From Tragulus kanchil (taxonomy: Eukaryota; Chordata; Mammalia; Artiodactyla; Tragulidae), in contig JAIOJX010000005.1 in assembly GCA_022376925.1 (NCBI GenBank), forward strand, positions 92,229,001 to 92,293,000: a stretch of 64,000 nt of DNA. Direction: 5' to 3'. The position numbers were made by a program, and so were the translations under genes. This document shows positions 10,005-22,480 of the stretch, piece after piece (position 1 is the stretch's first letter; each line of letters starts with the position of its first letter). A model generated the notes under the pieces. That model was not told the origin of the DNA. It did not search any database and saw only the letters and a list, made by a program, of their open reading frames with translations.

Positions 10005-11929
10005 AAGAATGCTGTAAGTGGAGATAATGAACACACATAGAGGTTAAGTAAGCCGAAAATTAAAATTCTCCAATAATTTTAGTGGAGTGGAAATTAATTA
10101 GCAGAAACCAGGTGTTAGTGTATAAAAGGAAAAGTGATTCTTTCCTCAGATAAGAGTGTATTGAGAAAGTTTAAGGAAGCAGACTTTCCATTCCTTTGTT
10201 TCTGCTATTCTCTATACCCAAAATATCTTAGCTCATTTCTACCTGTTTAAATTCACACATCCTTCATACTCCATTTCTTCATATTCTGAGTGATATTTTA
10301 CATGAGTCAAGCTTTAGTTGCAGAGATTTGAATATACTTTAGCTACTTCAAGCAGAAAATAATTTATACATGATATTACATGGATTACAAAATCATTGCT
10401 GAAAACACAGATTAAAATCTTAGCCTTCTGGAATAATTTTAGAAAAACACCACAGAGATGAATTTTGAAGAGGACTGTTGCTTTGTCCACAGTTAAGTAT
10501 CTGTGTACTGACCAAATATTGTAGGAAATAAAACTGTAAATATGCTATTCCCAAAAGGTAATTAATCAACATGTTTCAGTTGGATGTTTATCATTCTAAT
10601 AGAAGTTTTTATTCTTCATGTGTAGGTATTCAAAATTAATATATAGTATTTATTTGCTTCTTTCTGAAATATTTGTGTTGTATGATAGTCTATATTATTC
10701 TACGACTTTTTCACTTTCATTAAATGGAGATCATGCAGTGGCAGTTGTCTGTATGTCTCTGGCACTCAAAATTATATGTGATGTTTTTCATTAAAATTCA
10801 GACTATAGTGTATGTATGAATGGGTTCATTGTTGCACAAGAGCTTTCTCTAGTTGTGACCAGCAGGGGCTACTCTCTAGTTGCTGTGCACAGGCTTCTCT
10901 TTGTGGTGGCTTCTCTTGAGGAGCACAGGCTCAAGGACCCGCAGACTTCAATAGATCTGGCACGAGGGCTCAGTAGTTGCAACCCACGGACTCTAGAGTG
11001 TGGGCCCAGAAGTTGGGTGCAATATGTGGGATCTTCTCAGACCAAGGATAGAACTTGTCCCCTTCCATTGGCCAGCAGTTTCTTAATCACTGAACCAGCA
11101 GGGAAGCTCAAGAATGCTGTAAGTGGAGATAATGAACACACATAGAGGTTAAGTAAGCCGAAAATTAAAATTCTCCAATAATTTTAGTGGAGTGGAAATT
11201 AATTAGCAGAAACCAGGTGTTAGTGTATAAAAGGAAAAGTGATTCTTTCCTCAGATAAGAGTGTATTGAGAAAGTTTAAGGAAGCAGACTTTCCATTCCT
11301 TTGTTTCTGCTATTCTCTATACCCAAAATATCTTAGCTCATTTCTACCTGTTTAAATTCACACATCCTTCATACTCCATTTCTTCATATTCTGAGTGATA
11401 TTTTACATGAGTCAAGCTTTAGTTGCAGAGATTTGAATATACTTTAGCTACTTCAAGCAGAAAATAATTTATACATGATATTACATGGATTACAAAATCA
11501 TTGCTGAAAACACAGATTAAAATCTTAGCCTTCTGGAATAATTTTAGAAAAACACCACAGAGATGAATTTTGAAGAGGACTGTTGCTTTGTCCACAGTTA
11601 AGTATCTGTGTACTGACCAAATATTGTAGGAAATAAAACTGTAAATATGCTATTCCCAAAAGGTAATTAATCAACATGTTTCAGTTGGATGTTTATCATT
11701 CTAATAGAAGTTTTTATTCTTCATGTGTAGGTATTCAAAATTAATATATAGTATTTATTTGCTTCTTTCTGAAATATTTGTGTTGTATGATAGTCTATAT
11801 TATTCTACGACTTTTTCACTTTCATTAAATGGAGATCATGCAGTGGCAGTTGTCTGTATGTCTCTGGCACTCAAAATTATATGTGATGTTTTTCATTAAA
11901 ATTCAGACTATAGTGTATGTATGAATGGG
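9720..11929 (+). repeat. Local tandem duplication 4: 9720-10824 and 10825-11929
   Basis: A perfect head-to-tail pair with a 1105-base unit and no spacer. The unit contains the SINE plus about 820 bases of otherwise unassigned DNA (10005-10824). Confidence 0.95.
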
Positions 11930-11957
11930 TATCTTAAAATGTTTTAATCTCCTGATA

Positions 11958-13424
11958 TGGGCAGTTGGTTCTCTTTACAGTTTTCTCTCCTGAAAAAATG
12001 TTGCAGTATCACTTCTACTCCCATCAGAGATAGAGGACTGGATTTACTTTCCCTGCCCTTAACAATTAGAACACTAGGCAAAATATCTGACATTAATACT
12101 AGGCAACAAAAAACAATGATCCCTGAGATACAGGAAAAATGAGGTGACCCCTCTGATGTTCATTTTCATGTCATGGCATAGTGAGGACTAATTCAGGCAA
12201 AGCTTGGTGTGGTGCTAAACTGAGGAATCCTGAATAGCTAGAATTCACAGAACAAAATACCAGATGAGAGAACTATAAACAGACAGAGAACTCTGGAGAC
12301 TTGCAAAGGGATACAGCAGAATACTAATCAGTGTATGCTTGTGGTGAAAATGCCCAAGGCTGGGGAATGAACCATGCAAAAGGATTAAATGTACTCAGAG
12401 CTCACATGGTACTGGGAATAGTGCCTATTACTAAGTTTTTATATCTATATTTATTTTTTGGCAGGAAACATGAGACTTCTAGATCAGAGAAAAATGTTTA
12501 ATTACTCAGAGAACATATGTTGTCAGTCTCTCATGCTCCAGTTCCCCAAAGGGCAATGCTCTGAGGGCAGAAATCTCCTGTGTGTACAGAGGGTCTATGC
12601 AAGAGTGCTGACACATCTGCTCCCACCCCTCCTCCAGAAAGAGGGAGAGAGACTTTCACCTTTTAACATAAAGAAATGCTCTTGGTGGGGAGGGAAGAGG
12701 GTAAAGTGTGATTGTCCTAAAGTAACTTGTATAAAGACCACTATTGGTCTTTAACTCCTAAGACTTGTCATTCAACATCTGTTTATCTAGGTACCAGCAG
12801 TCTTTGTTAAGAAAGCCCTGATCCTTTAGCATTGTTTCATGTAGCATTGTTTTCTTTACTTCTGTTGCAACCAATCAGACTGGAGCATCTTATAATTCAG
12901 AAGAAATTAGGTAGTCAGAAGACTTCTCTCAACAGTGGGGATTAACTATCCCTAGAATTAATGTTGTTATGGTCATACCAAACATTTTAAAGCAAGGTGT
13001 AAAATGATCAAACTGTTCCCAGCAGGAATACCAAAGTGTCCAACACCTGTCAAGGTGAAATTCACAATGCTATTTAATTAAATAATTACAGAAAAATAAC
13101 AGAAACCCTTAATAAAAAGAAAACTATTGAAACTGACCCACATATGAATGCTTTAGTTAGCAAACAAGCACTTGAAAAGCTTTTATAACTGCATTCCATA
13201 TGTTCAAAAGACTAGAAAATGAAACATTGTAACTGTGTAAGACATAGAAAAATATCCTGATTGAAATTCTAGAGGTGAAAATTGATAATGCAAAAGATGA
13301 AAAGACACTTAATGAATTATAGCAGGCTAAATATTGTGCACAAAAAGAAAAGCGAACTTGAAGACATAGCATTAGCAACTATCCAAAATAACACAAAGAA
13401 AAGTCTCATTTAAAGATAGCAAAG
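11958..13424 (+). mobile_element. Old plus-strand L1 (L1M/HAL1-like) 5' region, decayed
   Basis: Blocks such as CATGCAAAAGGATTAAA, GGGAATAGTGCCTATTAC and GAAGACATAGCATTAGCAAC resemble the 5' UTR to ORF1 region of ancient L1 or HAL1. No usable frame remains. The assignment is weaker toward 12450-12980. Confidence 0.5.
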
Positions 13425-13640
13425 ACTGTTCTCTATGTCTGTTTCTCCATTGCTGGCCTGCATATACATTCATTACTACCATCTTTCTAGATTCCATATG
13501 TATGTGTTAGTATAATTCAAGAGGGAGGCAACGTATGTATACCTATGGCCAATTCATGTTACTGTTTGGCAGTAAACAAAAAAACTCTGTGAAGCTACTA
13601 TCTTTCAATGAAAAAAAAATCGGAAAAGACAAAAAAAAAA
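13425..13640 (+). mobile_element. Tiny twin-primed L1 (about 200 bp)
   Basis: 13425-13515 is L1 3' UTR in the minus sense (TCTATGTCTGTTTCTCCATT...GATTCCATATGTATGTG). At about 13516 it switches to the plus-sense L1 3' end (GGAGGCAACGTATGTATACC...ACTCTGTGAAGC), then an A-rich tail. Near-matching flanks (AGATAGCAAAGA at 13411, TGATAGCAGAAAGA at 13643) look like a target-site duplication. Confidence 0.7.
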
Positions 13641-14470
13641 AATGATAGCAGAAAGAAATAAATAGGACATTAGTGAGGAAAGCAGTATTTTCAAGCAATC
13701 TACTATATGTGTAATTGGAGTCACTAAATGAAAAAGGAAATATATATACATATATATAGAAATAATGGCTGAAAATATTTTATATTTGATTTAAATTATG
13801 AAATCTCATATGCAAGATTCTTAACAAAAGCCAAACCTAAGAAACGTGAAGGAAACTATAACAAGATACCTTGTAAATATCTTAGAAAAACATTTTATCT
13901 AAGGAGGAACAAAGACAAGAATGACAGCAGATTTTATTTGAAAACAGCACAGGTGACTAGAAACTGCAGTAACACTGTTAAAGTGATAAAAAAGAAAAAA
14001 AAAAACACATAGAATTCTGTATCCAATGAGTATATATTTCAAAAACAAAGGTGAAATAAGAATTTGCTAGATCATACAAAAGCTGAAATAATTTTTTAAT
14101 TAGCAGATCCAACTAGAAGAAATGTTAAAATAAGTCCTTTGGACTGGAAGAAAATGGTGGCAGATAGTATCAGATCTCTGAGTGAAGGAATGAAGATTAT
14201 CAAAAATGGAAATATTTTTGTGAATAAATAATACTTTTTATTTATACCAATAGAAGATAATTGACTTTTTAAATAAACAGCAATAAAGTGTGGGGTTTAG
14301 AACAATGAAGAAGTAAAAATTTTGACAATAACTCAAAATTTAAGAGGAGGACAGGGGAAATATACTGTTTTAAGTGATTTACAGAAGTTCTGTACACATT
14401 CTAGATTCTAATCCTCAAGTATATATTTTGCTAGTATTTTCCCAAGGATTATGGTTGGTTTTATTTTGCC
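13641..14470 (+). mobile_element. Old plus-strand L1 (L1M/HAL1-like), continuation
   Basis: Contains AATAATGGCTGAAAATATT, GAGGAACAAAGACAAGAATG, AGAATTCTGTATCCAATGAG and AAGAAATGTTAAAATAAGTC, in the order seen in the ORF1-side region of old L1/HAL1. The match fades after about 14250. Frames are destroyed. Confidence 0.6.
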
Positions 14471-16497
14471 TGCAGTGTATTTTTTTTTAGAATTTATTGA
14501 AGTATAGTTGATTTACAATGTTGTGTTAATTTTTTTTTTAAGATTTATTTATTTATTTTGCTGGGTGTGGGGTGGGGAGGGAGGGGAGCAGGCAGGCCAC
14601 TTCTATTGGTCTTTCATTTGTCCATTTTCATCCATCATCTTTGTTCTTTGACCCATGTGGGCCTCCCATCACGGTGGCCTCGGTTGTCACATAGCACCGG
14701 CTCTGGGCGCATGCGCTCCAGAGTGCCGGCTGGGTAATTGGACACATCAGTCCAGCTGCTCCGCAGCACGTGGGATCTTCCCAGGCCAGGGATCGAACCG
14801 GCACCCCTTGCACTGCAAGGCAGTGTCCTTACCCACTGGACCGCCAGGGAAACCCCAATGTTGTATTAATTTTTATACAGAAAAGTGACTCAGTTACATA
14901 TTTTATTTCATACTTGTTTTTCATTGTGATTTGTCAGAGGATCCTGAATATACTTCCCCGTGCTACACCATGGAATCTTGTTGTTTATCCATCCTGTATA
15001 TAATAATTTCCCCTTGCTAATCCCATACTCACATTCCTGTCCTCCCCTACTCCCCGTCCCCCTTGGAAACTATAAGCCTGTTCTCTATATCTGTGAGTCT
15101 TTTTTTTTTTTAACTTTCATTTCATAGTTATGTTGATTTGTATCAAATTTTATTTTCCACATATAGGTGATATCATGTAGTATTTGTCTTTTCTGATTTC
15201 ACTTGATTTGATAATCTCCAGGTATCCATGTTGCAGCAAATAGTATTATTTCATTCTTTTTAATGACTGAATAATATTCCATTGCATATATGTACTGCAC
15301 CTTCTTTATCCATTCATCTGCTGATGAACATTTAGGTTTTTTTCCATGCCTTGGCTATCGTAAATAGTGCTGCTATCAACATAAGAGTGCATGTATCGTC
15401 ATTTTGTCGGAAAGCCCTCAAGTATATATTTTGCTAGTATTTTCCCAAAATTTAGGGAAAAAATTATTTTTAAGTGATTTACAGAAGTTCTGTACACATT
15501 CTAGATTCTAATCCTCAAGTATATATTTTGCTAGTATTTTCCCAAGGATTATGGTTGGTTTTATTTTGCCTGCAGTGTATTTTTTTTTAGAATTTATTGA
15601 AGTATAGTTGATTTACAATGTTGTGTTAATTTTTTTTTTAAGATTTATTTATTTATTTTGCTGGGTGTGGGGTGGGGAGGGAGGGGAGCAGGCAGGCCAC
15701 TTCTATTGGTCTTTCATTTGTCCATTTTCATCCATCATCTTTGTTCTTTGACCCATGTGGGCCTCCCATCACGGTGGCCTCGGTTGTCACATAGCACCGG
15801 CTCTGGGCGCATGCGCTCCAGAGTGCCGGCTGGGTAATTGGACACATCAGTCCAGCTGCTCCGCAGCACGTGGGATCTTCCCAGGCCAGGGATCGAACCG
15901 GCACCCCTTGCACTGCAAGGCAGTGTCCTTACCCACTGGACCGCCAGGGAAACCCCAATGTTGTATTAATTTTTATACAGAAAAGTGACTCAGTTACATA
16001 TTTTATTTCATACTTGTTTTTCATTGTGATTTGTCAGAGGATCCTGAATATACTTCCCCGTGCTACACCATGGAATCTTGTTGTTTATCCATCCTGTATA
16101 TAATAATTTCCCCTTGCTAATCCCATACTCACATTCCTGTCCTCCCCTACTCCCCGTCCCCCTTGGAAACTATAAGCCTGTTCTCTATATCTGTGAGTCT
16201 TTTTTTTTTTTAACTTTCATTTCATAGTTATGTTGATTTGTATCAAATTTTATTTTCCACATATAGGTGATATCATGTAGTATTTGTCTTTTCTGATTTC
16301 ACTTGATTTGATAATCTCCAGGTATCCATGTTGCAGCAAATAGTATTATTTCATTCTTTTTAATGACTGAATAATATTCCATTGCATATATGTACTGCAC
16401 CTTCTTTATCCATTCATCTGCTGATGAACATTTAGGTTTTTTTCCATGCCTTGGCTATCGTAAATAGTGCTGCTATCAACATAAGAGTGCATGTATC
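14371..16497 (+). repeat. Local tandem duplication 5: 14371-15397 and 15471-16497
   Basis: Offset 1100, apparently identical over 1027 bases. The 73-base spacer 15398-15470 is ragged. It contains a third copy of the CTCAAGTATATATTTTGCTA block also found at 14416 and 15516. Confidence 0.95.
14531..14856 (-). mobile_element. tRNA-headed long-body SINE with clear target-site duplication
   Basis: On the minus strand: head GGGGTTTCCCTGGCGGTCCA, B-box-like CCGGTTCGATCCCTGG, a long body containing the CGCATGCGC block, an unusual G/C-rich segment (on the plus strand GGGTGTGGGGTGGGGAGGG) and an (AAAT)n-type tail. Flanking direct repeats 14517-14534 and 14857-14874 match at 17 of 18 bases and are L1 sequence. 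Copy at 15631-15956. Confidence 0.85.
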
Positions 16498-17125
16498 TTT
16501 TAGAGTTACGATTTTGTCTGGGTATATATGCCCAGGAGTGGGGTCACTAGATCATATGGCCACTATATTTTAAATTTTTTGAGAACCTCTATACTTTCTC
16601 CATATTGGATGCACCAATTTACATTACCACCACCAGTGTAAAAGGATTCCCTTTCACAACATCCTCTCCAGCGTTTTTTATTTGTAGACTTTTTTTCTTT
16701 TCCTTTTTTTCTTATTTGTAGATTTTTTTACTGTTGACCAGTCTGACTGCTATAAGGTGGTAACCTCTTTGTAGTTTTGATTTTCATTTCTCTAGTAATT
16801 TAGCAACATTGAACAACTTTTCATGTGCCTATTGGCCATCTGTATGTCATCTTTGCAGGCATGTCTCTTTAGGTCTTCTGTCCATTTGTCAATTGCATTG
16901 TTTGTTTTTCGTTGTTGAGTTGTATGAGCTGTTTGTGTATTTTGGAAATCAAGCCCTCACTGGCTGCATCATTTGGTTGATCACTATAGGTTATCTTTTC
17001 ATGTTGTTTATTGTTTCCTTTGCTATGCAAATGTTTGTAAGTTTAATTAGGTTCCATTTGGTTTTTGTTATTGTTTTGATTTCTATTGCCTTCCCTTGGG
17101 AGACTGACTTAAGAAAACACCGTCT

Positions 17126-17375
17126 GGGTTTCCCTGGTGGTCCAGTGGGTAAAGAGTCTGCCTTGCAGTGCAAGGGACACTGGTTCGATCCCTGGCCCAG
17201 GAAGGTCCCACAGGCTGTGGAGCGGTTGGACCAGTCAGTGTGTCTAATTATGAGCCAGTGCTCTGGAGCACATGCACCCAGAGCTGGTGCTCTGCAACAA
17301 GAGAGGAGGCCCTGCAATGGGAGGCCCACACAGGCTGAAGAATAAATATGGATGAAAATAAATAAATAAATAATC
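17126..17375 (+). mobile_element. tRNA-headed long-body SINE, plus strand
   Basis: The head GGGTTTCCCTGGTGGTCCAG carries an A-box-like motif. B box GGTTCGATCCC lies 40 bases on. The body ends in GGATGAAAATAAATAAATAA. It is inserted in the opposite orientation to the host L1. AAGAAAACA at 17112 and 17405 may be remnants of the target-site duplication. Confidence 0.85.
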
Positions 17376-17574
17376 AATTAAAAAGAGGCCAAAATTTTTT
17401 TTGAAAAAAGAAAACAGTGCTCCAATTTATGTCAGAGAATGTTTGGTGTATTATATCTTCTAGGAGTTTTATGATATCATATCTTATGTTTAAGTCTTTT
17501 AGCCACTTTGTGTTTATTTTTGTGCTTGGTATGAGGATGTGTTCTAACTTCATTGATGTACATGCAGCTGTCAA
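17374..17574 (-). pseudogene. L1 ORF2 fragment
   Basis: [20 protein letters not shown], then [19 protein letters not shown], match the L1 ORF2 segment between RT and the C-terminus. A second piece in another frame lies at 17647-17832 ([17 protein letters not shown]), so the gene is frame-broken. Confidence 0.8.
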
Positions 17575-18083
17575 AGTTTCCCAGCACTGCTTCCTAAAGA
17601 GACTTTTTCTTATTTTATATTCTTACCTCCTTTGTCAAAGATTAATTTACTGTAAGTGTGTGGGATTTTTCTGGGCTATTCTTTGATCTATATGTGCATT
17701 TCTGTGCCAATTCCACATTATTTTGATTACTGAAGCTTTGTAATATTGTCTGAAGTATAGAAATGTTATGCCTTCTGCTTTGTTCATTTTTCTCCAGGGT
17801 TGCTTTGCAATTCTGGGTCTTTTATGGTTCAATATAAACTTTAGGGCTATTTGTTCCAGTTCTGTTTTAAAAATGGCATGGGTATTTTTATAGAGATCCC
17901 ATTAAATCTGTAGATGGTTTGAATAGAATGACCATTTTAACAATATTAATTCTTCTAATCCAAGAATTTAGAATATCTTTTCATTTCTCTAAATCATCTT
18001 TAAGTTTCTTTATTAATGTTTTGTAGTTGTCAGTATACAAGTCTTCACTTGACACTTCCTTCAAGCCTGCAGTGTTTCTCTAG

Positions 18084-19000
18084 AAAATTCAGCTTATAAC
18101 CCTATAGGGGTTCCTTGTAATTAACTCTTTTTGTATTGCTTCCTTAGAATCGTCTCTTTATCTTTTGCCATTTTTTCTTATAATATGTCTTGGTAGGGAT
18201 CTGTTTGGATTTATCTTGTTTGAGATTCTCTGTGCTTCCTATATCTGGACATCTATTGCCTTCTTTAGGTTTGGGAAATTTTCAGCTATGATTTCTTCAA
18301 ATACGTTTTCAATCACCTTTTTCTTCTTCTCAGTTCTCTATTATATGTAGACCAGCATGCTTTACATTGTCCTGTGGGTCTCTTATATTGCTTTTTTTTT
18401 TTTAATATGGATTTCTTTCTACTGTTCTAATTGGGTGATTTCTATTATTCTGTCTTCCAGATCTTCTTCTGCATTATTCATTCTTCTATTCATAGCCTTT
18501 AGTTCAGCTTTCATTTCTTTAAATGAATTCTCTAGTTTTTCTTACAGCTTCTAGTTCCTTTTTTGTGTTTTTTTTATTTTTAATTTTGGCCTCTTTTATT
18601 GGTCTTTCATTTATTTACTTTCATCCATCTTTGTTCTTTGACTGGCATAGGCCTCCCATTGCAGTGACCTCTCTCATTGTAGAGCACCAGCTCTGGGCAC
18701 ATGCAGTCCAGAATGCTGGTTCATAATTGGACACACCAGTCCAGCCGCTCCATGGCATGTGGGATCTTCCCAGGCCAGGGATGGAACTGGCACCCCTTCC
18801 ACTGCAATGCTGACTCTTTACCCACTGGACCACCAAGGAAACCCACTTCAAGTTCCTTTTTACAGAAATCTGTGTTTCTATTGATAGCCTTTCTTAATTC
18901 CTTCAGTATTTTTATTAGCCCCTTAAAGAGGTCTGTCTCATTCTCATTCTCTTGATATTTTAATTAGGAATGGTTCCTCTGCTTCTTCCTTTAACTTATA
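18084..19000 (-). mobile_element. Old L1M 5'-region sequence, interrupted by a SINE
   Basis: Minus-strand L1M landmarks GCTATGATTTCTTCAAATACG, CTTCTGCATTATTCATTCTTC and CTTTAGTTCAGCTTTCATTTC, resuming after the SINE with TTCAAGTTCCTTTTTACAG and TTAATTCCTTCAGTATTTTTA. The match fades after 19000. Confidence 0.65.
18564..18845 (-). mobile_element. tRNA-headed long-body SINE with target-site duplication
   Basis: Minus-strand head GGGTTTCCTTGGTGGTCCAG, then the body through CCATGCCATGTGGG-type blocks to the GATGAAAGTAAATAAATGAAAG tail region. Direct repeats CTTCTAGTTCCTTTTT (18548) and CTTCAAGTTCCTTTTT (18846) bracket it. A partial copy at 19791-19977 comes from duplication 6. Confidence 0.8.
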
Positions 19001-20914
19001 TTTCTCTTGCTCTATGAGCTATGAAGAAGCAGTTATGTACTGTATATCTTGATGAGTTATGTTTATGTTGGAACATCCCTTAATTTTTGCTGTAAGGGCT
19101 GATTTTTAGTATGGATTCCCGCCCCTTCTTTCCTCAGTGTATACTAGCTATTATCCCCTTGGTAGTAGGTGTTTCTAGTATTGTGGTGGCCAGAGGCTGC
19201 ATTGTATATTGAGCATCTTCAGTGTCATTTCATGCAGACTTTAATTACATTTTTATGTGGTCAAATGTATCAAACATTTTGCATGTTTTTTGCATTTTGC
19301 CTGACTAAGAAATCTTTCCTCACTGTTTCCAAAATCATGAAACTATTCTTTCATTGTTTCATCTAAAACTCTTCCCCGTACCCTCATAATAAGCACCATT
19401 TCTGCTTAAATTTGCCAACTGAAACAAAGTTCCTTACATGGGAGTGCTGTAATTGTTTTCTTTTTGTTGATGATTCTTTTGTTGAAGAATAATCCTCTCC
19501 ACTTGTGGAAGTCATCCTCTCAGAACTTTAGGAAGATTTCTCATGGTGTGAGAAGTAAAGAAGAGGCCATGTCAGCCAGAGCAGTCACACCAACCCTAGC
19601 TATCAGAGACTGGCAGATGTCTTACTTTCAACTCCTTTGTAATTACTGACCAGCCAAGAAGAAAAGTAGTTATGCCCATGAAAGAGTTCTGGATATATGA
19701 GAAAGAAAGGGATAACATCCAGTGAGAGAGTTCAGATTCCCCAGATCCAAAAGTCTGTTTGGGAAACCATTTCACCAATGATTTGCTCATTTGCAGTGAC
19801 CTCTCTCATTGTAGAGCACCAGCTCTGGGCACATGCAGTCCAGAATGCTGGTTCATAATTGGACACACCAGTCCAGCCGCTCCATGGCATGTGGGATCTT
19901 CCCAGGCCAGGGATGGAAATGGCACCCATTCCACTGCAATGCTGACTCTTTACCCACTGGACCACCAAGGAAACCCACTTCAAGTTCCTTTTTACAGAAA
20001 TCTGTGTTTCTATTGATAGCCTTTCTTAATTCCTTCAGTATTTTTATTAGCCCCTTAAAGAGGTCTGTCTCATTCTCATTCTCTTGATATTTTAATTAGG
20101 AATGGTTCCTCTGCTTCTTCCTTTAACTTATATTTCTCTTGCTCTATGAGCTATGAAGAAGCAGTTATGTACTGTATATCTTGATGAGTTATGTTTATGT
20201 TGGAACATCCCTTAATTTTTGCTGTAAGGGCTGATTTTTAGTATGGATTCCCGCCCCTTCTTTCCTCAGTGTATACTAGCTATTATCCCCTTGGTAGTAG
20301 GTGTTTCTAGTATTGTGGTGGCCAGAGGCTGCATTGTATATTGAGCATCTTCAGTGTCATTTCATGCAGACTTTAATTACATTTTTATGTGGTCAAATGT
20401 ATCAAACATTTTGCATGTTTTTTGCATTTTGCCTGACTAAGAAATCTTTCCTCACTGTTTCCAAAATCATGAAACTATTCTTTCATTGTTTCATCTAAAA
20501 CTCTTCCCCGTACCCTCATAATAAGCACCATTTCTGCTTAAATTTGCCAACTGAAACAAAGTTCCTTACATGGGAGTGCTGTAATTGTTTTCTTTTTGTT
20601 GATGATTCTTTTGTTGAAGAATAATCCTCTCCACTTGTGGAAGTCATCCTCTCAGAACTTTAGGAAGATTTCTCATGGTGTGAGAAGTAAAGAAGAGGCC
20701 ATGTCAGCCAGAGCAGTCACACCAACCCTAGCTATCAGAGACTGGCAGATGTCTTACTTTCAACTCCTTTGTAATTACTGACCAGCCAAGAAGAAAAGTA
20801 GTTATGCCCATGAAAGAGTTCTGGATATATGAGAAAGAAAGGGATAACATCCAGTGAGAGAGTTCAGATTCCCCAGATCCAAAAGTCTGTTTGGGAAACC
20901 ATTTCACCAATGAT
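18659..20914 (+). repeat. Local tandem duplication 6: 18659-19782 and 19791-20914
   Basis: Offset 1132. Near the junction copy 2 shows two substitutions (GGAAATGG for GGAACTGG, ACCCATTCC for ACCCCTTCC). The 8-base spacer is 19783-19790. Confidence 0.95.
19001..19782. other. Unassigned DNA (copy 20133-20914)
   Basis: No family or gene is recognised. Short open frames (for example 19169-19366) lack any recognisable domain. Confidence 0.35.
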
Positions 20915-21054
20915 AACTGGTAAGGGCTTGCTGTTTTCAATATCTGATCAGGAGCTGCTTAAATTTCTCCAGTCAGTGTGTTTCTGCAATGATTCAAAGC
21001 ACTCTCCATTTTATCTTCTGACTCACCTTCTTTTGGAGATCACATTCAGTTCTG
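20915..21054. other. Unassigned DNA
   Basis: A short unique stretch between duplication 6 and the large BovB. Nothing is recognised. Confidence 0.3.
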
Positions 21055-21129
21055 ATGTTCAGTTCAGTTGCTCAGCTGTATCCAACTCTTTGTAACCCCA
21101 TGGACTGTGAGGCCAGGCTTCCCTGTCCT

Positions 21130-21396
21130 TCACATTGCCCAGAGCTTGCTCAAACTCATGTTCATTGATTCAGTAATGCCATCCAACCATTTCATCCTCT
21201 GTCGTCCCCTTCTGCTTTTGCCTTCCAGAATCAGGATCTTTTTCAATGAGCTGTGTCTTTGTATCAGGTGTCCAAAGTAATGGAGCTTCAGCTTCAGCAT
21301 CAGTCCTTCCAATGAATATTCAGTGTTGATTTCCTTTAGGATTGACTCGTTTGGTTTCCTGGCAGTCCAAGGAACTCTCAGGAGTCTTAACACCAC
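21130..21396 (-). pseudogene. BovB C-terminal domain fragment
   Basis: Contains LLRVPWTARKPNESILKEIN, LMLKLKLHYFGHLIQRHSS and RQRMKWLDGITESMNMSLSK, the conserved C-terminal end of the BovB polyprotein. The frame is open here but separated from the RT by breaks. Confidence 0.9.
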
Positions 21397-21749
21397 AGTT
21401 CAAAGGCATCAATTCTTTGCTGCTCAGCCTTCCTTATGGTCCAACTCTACATTCATACATGACTACTGGAAAAACCATAGCTTTGACTATATAGGATTTT
21501 GTCAGCAAAATGATGTTTCTGTCATCTTAATGATGTTTTAATACACTGTCTAGGTTTGTCATATCTTCCAAGGGGCAAGCATCTTTTCATTTCATTGCTA
21601 TAGTCACTATCCATAGTGATTTTGGAGCCTAAGCAAATAAAGTTTGTCACTGTTTCCATTGTTTACCCATCTATTTACCATGAAGTGATGGGACCAGATG
21701 CTATGATCTTTGTTTTAGGCCAGCTTTTTCACTCTCTTCTTTCACCTAC

Positions 21750-22230
21750 ATCAAGATGCTCTTTAATTCCTCTTTGCTTTCTGCCACAAGGGTGATATTA
21801 ACTGCATACCTGAGGTTATTGATATTTCTCTTGGCAATGTTGACTCCAGATTGTGCTTCATGCAGCTAACATTTCATATGATGTACTCTGCATATAAGTT
21901 AAATAAGCAAGATGACAATATACAACCCTGATGTACTCTTTTCCCAATTTAGAGCCAGTCTGTTCTTCCATTCCGATTCTTTCCTTCTTGTCCTGCATAC
22001 AGGTTTTGCAGGAGGCAGGTAAGGTGGTTTGGAGTTGCCATCTCTTTCAGTAATTTCCACAGTTTGTTGTGATCCACACAGTCAAAGGCTTTGTTGTACT
22101 CAATGAAGCAGAGGTAGATATTTTTCTAGAATTCCCTTCCTCTTTCTATGATTCAGCATATGTTATCAATTTGATCTCTAGTTCCTCAGACTTTTCTAAA
22201 TTCAGCTTATACATCTTGAAGTTCTTAGTT
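21750..22230 (-). pseudogene. BovB reverse-transcriptase core, broken
   Basis: No long frame survives. At about 21795-21825 the minus-strand reading is LRYAVNITL where the family has a YADD box, so both catalytic aspartates are replaced. Confidence 0.75.
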
Positions 22231-22236
22231 CATGTA

Positions 22237-22422
22237 CTATTGAAGCCTAGCTTGGAGGATTTTGAGTATTACTTTGCTAATGTGTGAAATAAGTATGATG
22301 GTGCAGTAGTTTGAACATTCTTTGGTATTGCCCTTCTTTGGTATTGGAATGAAAACTGACCTTTTCCAGTCCTGAGGCCACTGCTGAGTTTTCCAAATTT
22401 CCTGGCATATTGAGTGTAGCAC
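22237..22422 (-). pseudogene. BovB RT N-terminal fragment
   Basis: Contains ICQEIWKTQQWPQDWKRSVF, IPIPKKGNTKECSNYCTIIL and SKVILKILQARLQ, the entry to the BovB RT domain (fingers region). Confidence 0.9.
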
Positions 22423-22480
22423 TTTAACAGCATCATCTTTTAGAATTTGAAATAGCGCATCTGGAATTCTGTCACCTCCA

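Larger units (their letters stand above)
14488..18083 (-). mobile_element. Minus-strand L1, 3' end through ORF2, with two SINEs and a local duplication
   Basis: Starts at the L1 3' landmark TTTATTGAAGTATAGTTGATT and runs through CCATGGAATCTTGTTGTTTATCC, TTGCATATATGTACTGCACC and the ORF2 C-terminal half to about 18083. Interrupted by SINEs at 14531-14856 and 17126-17375. The 14371-15397 part is duplicated at 15471-16497. ORF2 peptide fragments at 17374-17574 and 17647-17832 confirm the orientation. Confidence 0.8.

Noticed and set aside
17126..17200. tRNA gene
   Set aside because: A and B boxes are present, but they are the head of a SINE; no cloverleaf or discrete tRNA end is seen.
16809..17345. 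178-aa open frame on the plus strand
   Set aside because: It joins antisense L1 to a sense SINE; the hydrophobic look comes from T-rich antisense L1.
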